The position numbers and the translations under genes were made by a program. From a bacterium (GTDB lineage Bacteria; Actinomycetota; Coriobacteriia; Coriobacteriales; CADBOM01), in assembly GCA_024698685.1 (NCBI GenBank), contig JAILQZ010000056.1:1-34250 (forward strand): a stretch of 34,250 nt of DNA. Direction: 5' to 3'. The first letter of the stretch is position 1, and each line of letters opens with the position of its first letter. The notes under the pieces are model-generated. The model was not told the origin of the DNA and made no database searches. It worked only from the letters and a program-made list of their open reading frames with translations. Of the stretch, positions 31,452 to 34,250 are shown in pieces.

Positions 31452-32417
31452 CTATGCGAGAAGTTCGAGAGCCTTCTTCGCGATGCCCTCCGCGTCGATC
31501 TCGTAGTGCCTGTAGACATCGGGGAGCGAGCCGAGCAGCGCGAACTCGTCGGGGATGCCGATCCTGGCGAACTTGCCATCGTAGCCGCGCTCCGCGAGAT
31601 ACTCTGCCACCGCGCTGCCGAGACCGCCATTGATCGAGGCCTCCTCGGCCGCGATGATGACGCCGACCTCGCTGGCGCACTTCTCGATCATGTCGTAGTC
31701 GAGTGGCTTGATGGTGTGCATGTCGATGACGCGCGCGCTGATGCCCTTCTCCTTGAGGATTCTCGCCGCCATGAGCGCCTCGTAGACCTCGGAGCCGCAG
31801 GAGATGATCGCCAGGTCGGTGCCTGGATAGGTCTCGATCGCCTTGCCGAACTCGAGCTCGTAGTCGTCGCTGGCGTAGACGTTGGGGGAGCCGCCGCGGT
31901 TGATGCGGATGATCATCGGGCCCTGGAAGTCGTAGGCTGCGCGGATGCCCTTGATGCACTGGCCGGCGTCCGCAGGGACGAAGACGGTGAGGTTTGGTAT
32001 CGCGCGATAGAGCGCGAGATCCGCGATATCGTTATGGGTCGGGCCGCCACCGGCGGTGACGCCGGCGTGCGTTCCGATCAGTCGGACGTTGACGTCGTTG
32101 TAGGCGATGTCGGTGTGGATCTGGTCTGCCGCGCGCAGGGGCAGGAACGGGCCGAATACCTGCGAATACACGACGTTGCCGGCGAGAGCGAGGCCTGCGG
32201 ATGCGCCAACCTGGTCGGGCTCGGCGATGCCGAAGTTGAAGCATCTCTCCGGGTACTTCTGGGTGAACTTTCCGGTGGAGGAGGAGAGGGCGACGTTGTC
32301 CGAATAGGTGAAGACGAAGTCGAGGCCGTCATCAGCCATCCTCATGAGCTCCTCGCCAAACGCCTCGCGGGCGTTGGAGAGCATCTGATCGAAATCGAAG
32401 GTGGTTTCAATAGCCAT
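31452..32417 (-). CDS. Transketolase, C-terminal subunit
   Basis: The C-terminal half (321 aa) of a split transketolase: the pyrimidine-binding domain of the thiamine diphosphate enzyme plus the C-terminal domain. FNFGIAEPDQVGASAGLALAG carries the glutamate (E) that activates the cofactor; THAGVTAGGGPTHNDIADLALYRAIPN and PMIIRINRGGSP are typical. The start overlaps the stop of the N-terminal subunit gene by one base (TAATG), giving coupled translation of the two halves. Together with the N-terminal subunit it transfers two-carbon ketol units between sugar phosphates. Split transketolases are common in anaerobes; DXP-synthase activity is unlikely given the halves. Confidence 0.95.
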   Translation of the reverse strand: MAIETTFDFDQMLSNAREAFGEELMRMADDGLDFVFTYSDNVALSSSTGKFTQKYPERCFNFGIAEPDQVGASAGLALAGNVVYSQVFGPFLPLRAADQIHTDIAYNDVNVRLIGTHAGVTAGGGPTHNDIADLALYRAIPNLTVFVPADAGQCIKGIRAAYDFQGPMIIRINRGGSPNVYASDDYELEFGKAIETYPGTDLAIISCGSEVYEALMAARILKEKGISARVIDMHTIKPLDYDMIEKCASEVGVIIAAEEASINGGLGSAVAEYLAERGYDGKFARIGIPDEFALLGSLPDVYRHYEIDAEGIAKKALELLA

Positions 32418-33292
32418 TAGATCTCACTCCTTTTCCTGTCCAGGGACGCGAGCGCCTCTTCGAGCTGCTCCTTGGCCAGTCCGCCGCCGTGCCAGTTCCA
32501 CTTGTCTTCCATGAAGTCGACGCCGAAGCCCTTGACCGTGTTCGAGATGATGGCTGTGGGAGCGCGCTTGATGGCGCAATCCGGCTCGGGCAACTGGTCG
32601 AGCGCCTCGCAGACGCACTTCATGTCGTTGCCGTTCTCGCAGTTGATGACGTTGAATCCGAACGCCTCGAGCTTCTTGTCGAGCGGGTCGATGTTCATGA
32701 CGTCCTTGGTGTAGCCGGTCATCGAGAGCTTGTTCTTGTCGATGATGAGGACAAGGTTGCCGAGCTGATAGTGTGCGGCCGCCATCATGGCCTCCCAGTT
32801 GGTGCCCTCGCAGAGCTCGCCGTCGCCGACCATGACGATGACGCGGTAGTTCTCGTTGCGATACCTCGCGCCGAGGGCGTAGCCGGTTGCGATCGGGAGT
32901 CCATGGCCGAGCGAGCCCGCGGAGATCTCGATGTATGGGACGTACTTGCGGTTCGAGTGCTGTCCGAACTGCGCGGTCTCCAGCGTCTCGAAGTGCTCGA
33001 CGATGTAGTCCATCGTGTAGACGCCCTTGTCCTGCAAGATCATGTAGAGCACCTCGGAGCAATGACCCTTGGAGAGGATGAACCTGTCGCGCTCGGGCCA
33101 CTTAGGGTTGCTGAAGTCGTACTTCATGTAGCGGTAGTAGAGAGCCACTGCCATCTCCATCATGGACAGCTCGCCGCCGAGGTGGCTCATGTTGATCTGC
33201 GTGGAGAACGTGAGCAGGTCGCGACGCAGCTTGAACGCCTTGTCGGTCAGCTCTTCGTAGATTGCGGCATCTGCGATCTTGTCGATTGCCAT
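32417..33292 (-). CDS. Transketolase, N-terminal subunit
   Basis: The N-terminal half (291 aa), which binds the thiamine diphosphate pyrophosphate through magnesium. HLGGELSMMEMAVALYYRYM, DRFILSKGHCSEVLYMIL, GSLGHGLPIATGYALGAR and the metal-binding VMVGDGELCEGTNWEAMMAAAHYQLGNLVLIIDKNKLSMTG are diagnostic. The gene lies between the zinc dehydrogenase (21 bases upstream) and the C-terminal subunit, all in one direction. GAAAGGAAGGG precedes the ATG. A dedicated sugar or polyol route feeding the pentose phosphate pool is the likely setting. Confidence 0.95.
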   Translation of the reverse strand: MAIDKIADAAIYEELTDKAFKLRRDLLTFSTQINMSHLGGELSMMEMAVALYYRYMKYDFSNPKWPERDRFILSKGHCSEVLYMILQDKGVYTMDYIVEHFETLETAQFGQHSNRKYVPYIEISAGSLGHGLPIATGYALGARYRNENYRVIVMVGDGELCEGTNWEAMMAAAHYQLGNLVLIIDKNKLSMTGYTKDVMNIDPLDKKLEAFGFNVINCENGNDMKCVCEALDQLPEPDCAIKRAPTAIISNTVKGFGVDFMEDKWNWHGGGLAKEQLEEALASLDRKRSEI

Positions 33293-33313
33293 CTTCGCGA
33301 TCCCTTCCTTTCT

Positions 33314-34250
33314 CTATAGGTCGGCGATATCTTCGTTGCAGCAGATGATCACCTTGAGGTTGTTCATCTTGAAGTACTCTTCGAATGCCTCCACCGCGTT
33401 GTCCAGCGGGAATACCGCGCCGGTGAAGTCCTCGAGCTGCATGCGCTTGAGCATCTGCAGAGCACGCGGGAAGCAGTAGGGAGCGACCTTGGTGCCGGTG
33501 ATCGTGACGTTGCGCGTGTAGAGCACGTCCTGGATGTTGAGTGGCATCTCGTATTCGCTGTTGTACATGCCAAGGTAGAGTATCGTGCCGCCCTCGGCGA
33601 CGATCTGCAGCGGAACCTCGGTGCACTTGCTGTTGCCGGTGACCTCGACAACGACGTCGAATCCGAGGCCACCTGTGATCTTCATAGACTCCTCGACCAC
33701 GTCGGAGTTGAACGGGTCGATCTCGTAGTCCGCGCCGAACTTCTTGGCGAGCTCGCGGCGCTTCTCGATGGGTTCGATGATCGTGAGGCTCGTGGCTCCG
33801 CGCATCTTGAGCACCTGCAGCGTGAGCTGGCCGATGGGGCCACCGCCCTGAACGGCCACGCGGTTGCCCACCATCACGTTGCACTTGTCGACGGCGCGAA
33901 CCGCGATCGAGGTGGGCTCGAGCATGCATGCGGTGCGCAGCGTGATGTCATCGGGAATCTTCCAAACCTGGCTCTCATCCCATACGACGTACTGCGCATA
34001 GCCTGGAGCGGTGCCCTCATCGATGAAATGCTTGCAGAACTCGGGATGGCCGTTCTGGCAGTGGTAGCACCTGCCGCAGGGGCGTAGGAAATTGCCGGCG
34101 ACCCTGTCCCCGATCTTGAGGCCCTTCGTCTTGACCTCGGGGCCCATGTCGACGATGATGCCCGAGATCTCGTGGCCCATGCCATAGGGGACTTCGCGGT
34201 TGAAGCAGTTCATCGCGACGTGCGGATCGGATGCGCAGATAGCGCAGTAT
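33314..34250 (-). CDS. Zinc-dependent medium-chain alcohol/polyol dehydrogenase (5' end outside window)
   Basis: An MDR-family dehydrogenase, 311 residues visible with the N-terminus beyond the right edge. The visible part begins YCAICASDPHVA, matching the catalytic-zinc motif (C-A-S-D-x-H for the usual C-G-S/T-D-x-H), then YGMGHEISG with the zinc-ligand region GHE. The structural zinc loop has four cysteines in CGRCYHCQNGHPEFC. The cofactor Rossmann segment is VAVQGGGPIGQLTLQVLKMRG followed by an acidic residue in IIEP, which suggests NAD over NADP. An in-frame ATG at 34213 is internal, not the start. It is first of the visible genes in an operon with the split transketolase, fitting oxidation of a sugar alcohol to a ketose. 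Confidence 0.92.
   Translation of the reverse strand, partial: YCAICASDPHVAMNCFNREVPYGMGHEISGIIVDMGPEVKTKGLKIGDRVAGNFLRPCGRCYHCQNGHPEFCKHFIDEGTAPGYAQYVVWDESQVWKIPDDITLRTACMLEPTSIAVRAVDKCNVMVGNRVAVQGGGPIGQLTLQVLKMRGATSLTIIEPIEKRRELAKKFGADYEIDPFNSDVVEESMKITGGLGFDVVVEVTGNSKCTEVPLQIVAEGGTILYLGMYNSEYEMPLNIQDVLYTRNVTITGTKVAPYCFPRALQMLKRMQLEDFTGAVFPLDNAVEAFEEYFKMNNLKVIICCNEDIADL

Noticed and set aside
1-34250. tRNA genes, CRISPR arrays, insertion sequences or prophage
   Set aside because: I looked in the intergenic regions on both strands and saw no cloverleaf, regularly spaced repeat, transposase or integrase.

Overview
The window reads as chromosome of a high-GC anaerobic actinobacterium, most likely class Coriobacteriia (Eggerthellaceae or a near relative). 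The evidence is indirect. Codons are G/C-rich at the third position. A secreted amidase carries three CWB2 cell-wall-binding repeats. Several fumarate-reductase-like FAD proteins and an Fe-S old-yellow-enzyme reductase lie close together. There is a T-box leader and a split transketolase. No rRNA, tRNA, CRISPR array, insertion sequence or phage gene was recognised.

Left part (1-11.8 kb) is housekeeping. A thioredoxin runs off the left edge, followed by a divergent UDG-like protein and a small 2[4Fe-4S] ferredoxin. Then comes a long plus-strand run: rpsB-tsf-pyrH, a 113-base gap with a hairpin and a TATAAT box, frr-uppS-cdsA-dxr-rseP-ispG with very short gaps or overlaps, and proS with its own terminator. 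The run joins translation, nucleotide and phospholipid supply, MEP isoprenoid synthesis (dxr, ispG), undecaprenyl-PP synthesis and an intramembrane protease.

Middle part (11.8-20.4 kb): a secreted CWB2/amidase protein diverges from an OmpR-type two-component system whose sensor has an acidic 18-bp-repeat segment. Convergent to the kinase lie bioB, two tandem paralogous FAD reductases and a VOC protein, probably transcribed VOC -> FAD -> FAD -> bioB.

Right part (20.4-34.25 kb): a stand-alone TrpB2 gene sits behind a T-box leader with a probable Trp (UGG) specifier. Divergent from it is a large OYE/FAD/[4Fe-4S] reductase of the 2,4-dienoyl-CoA reductase/BaiCD/daidzein-reductase type. Then come carAB (minus strand), a third FAD reductase divergent from carA, a small lipoprotein, and a minus-strand operon of a zinc alcohol dehydrogenase (cut by the right edge) plus split transketolase N and C subunits.

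The accessory theme is flavin-based reduction: three soluble FAD reductases and one OYE-type enzyme within about 14 kb, all lacking secretion signals. The best candidates for undescribed biology are the VOC-FAD-FAD cassette, the OYE-type reductase, the T-box-controlled TrpB2, a BioB with unusual auxiliary-cluster residues, and an RseP with a large inserted segment.
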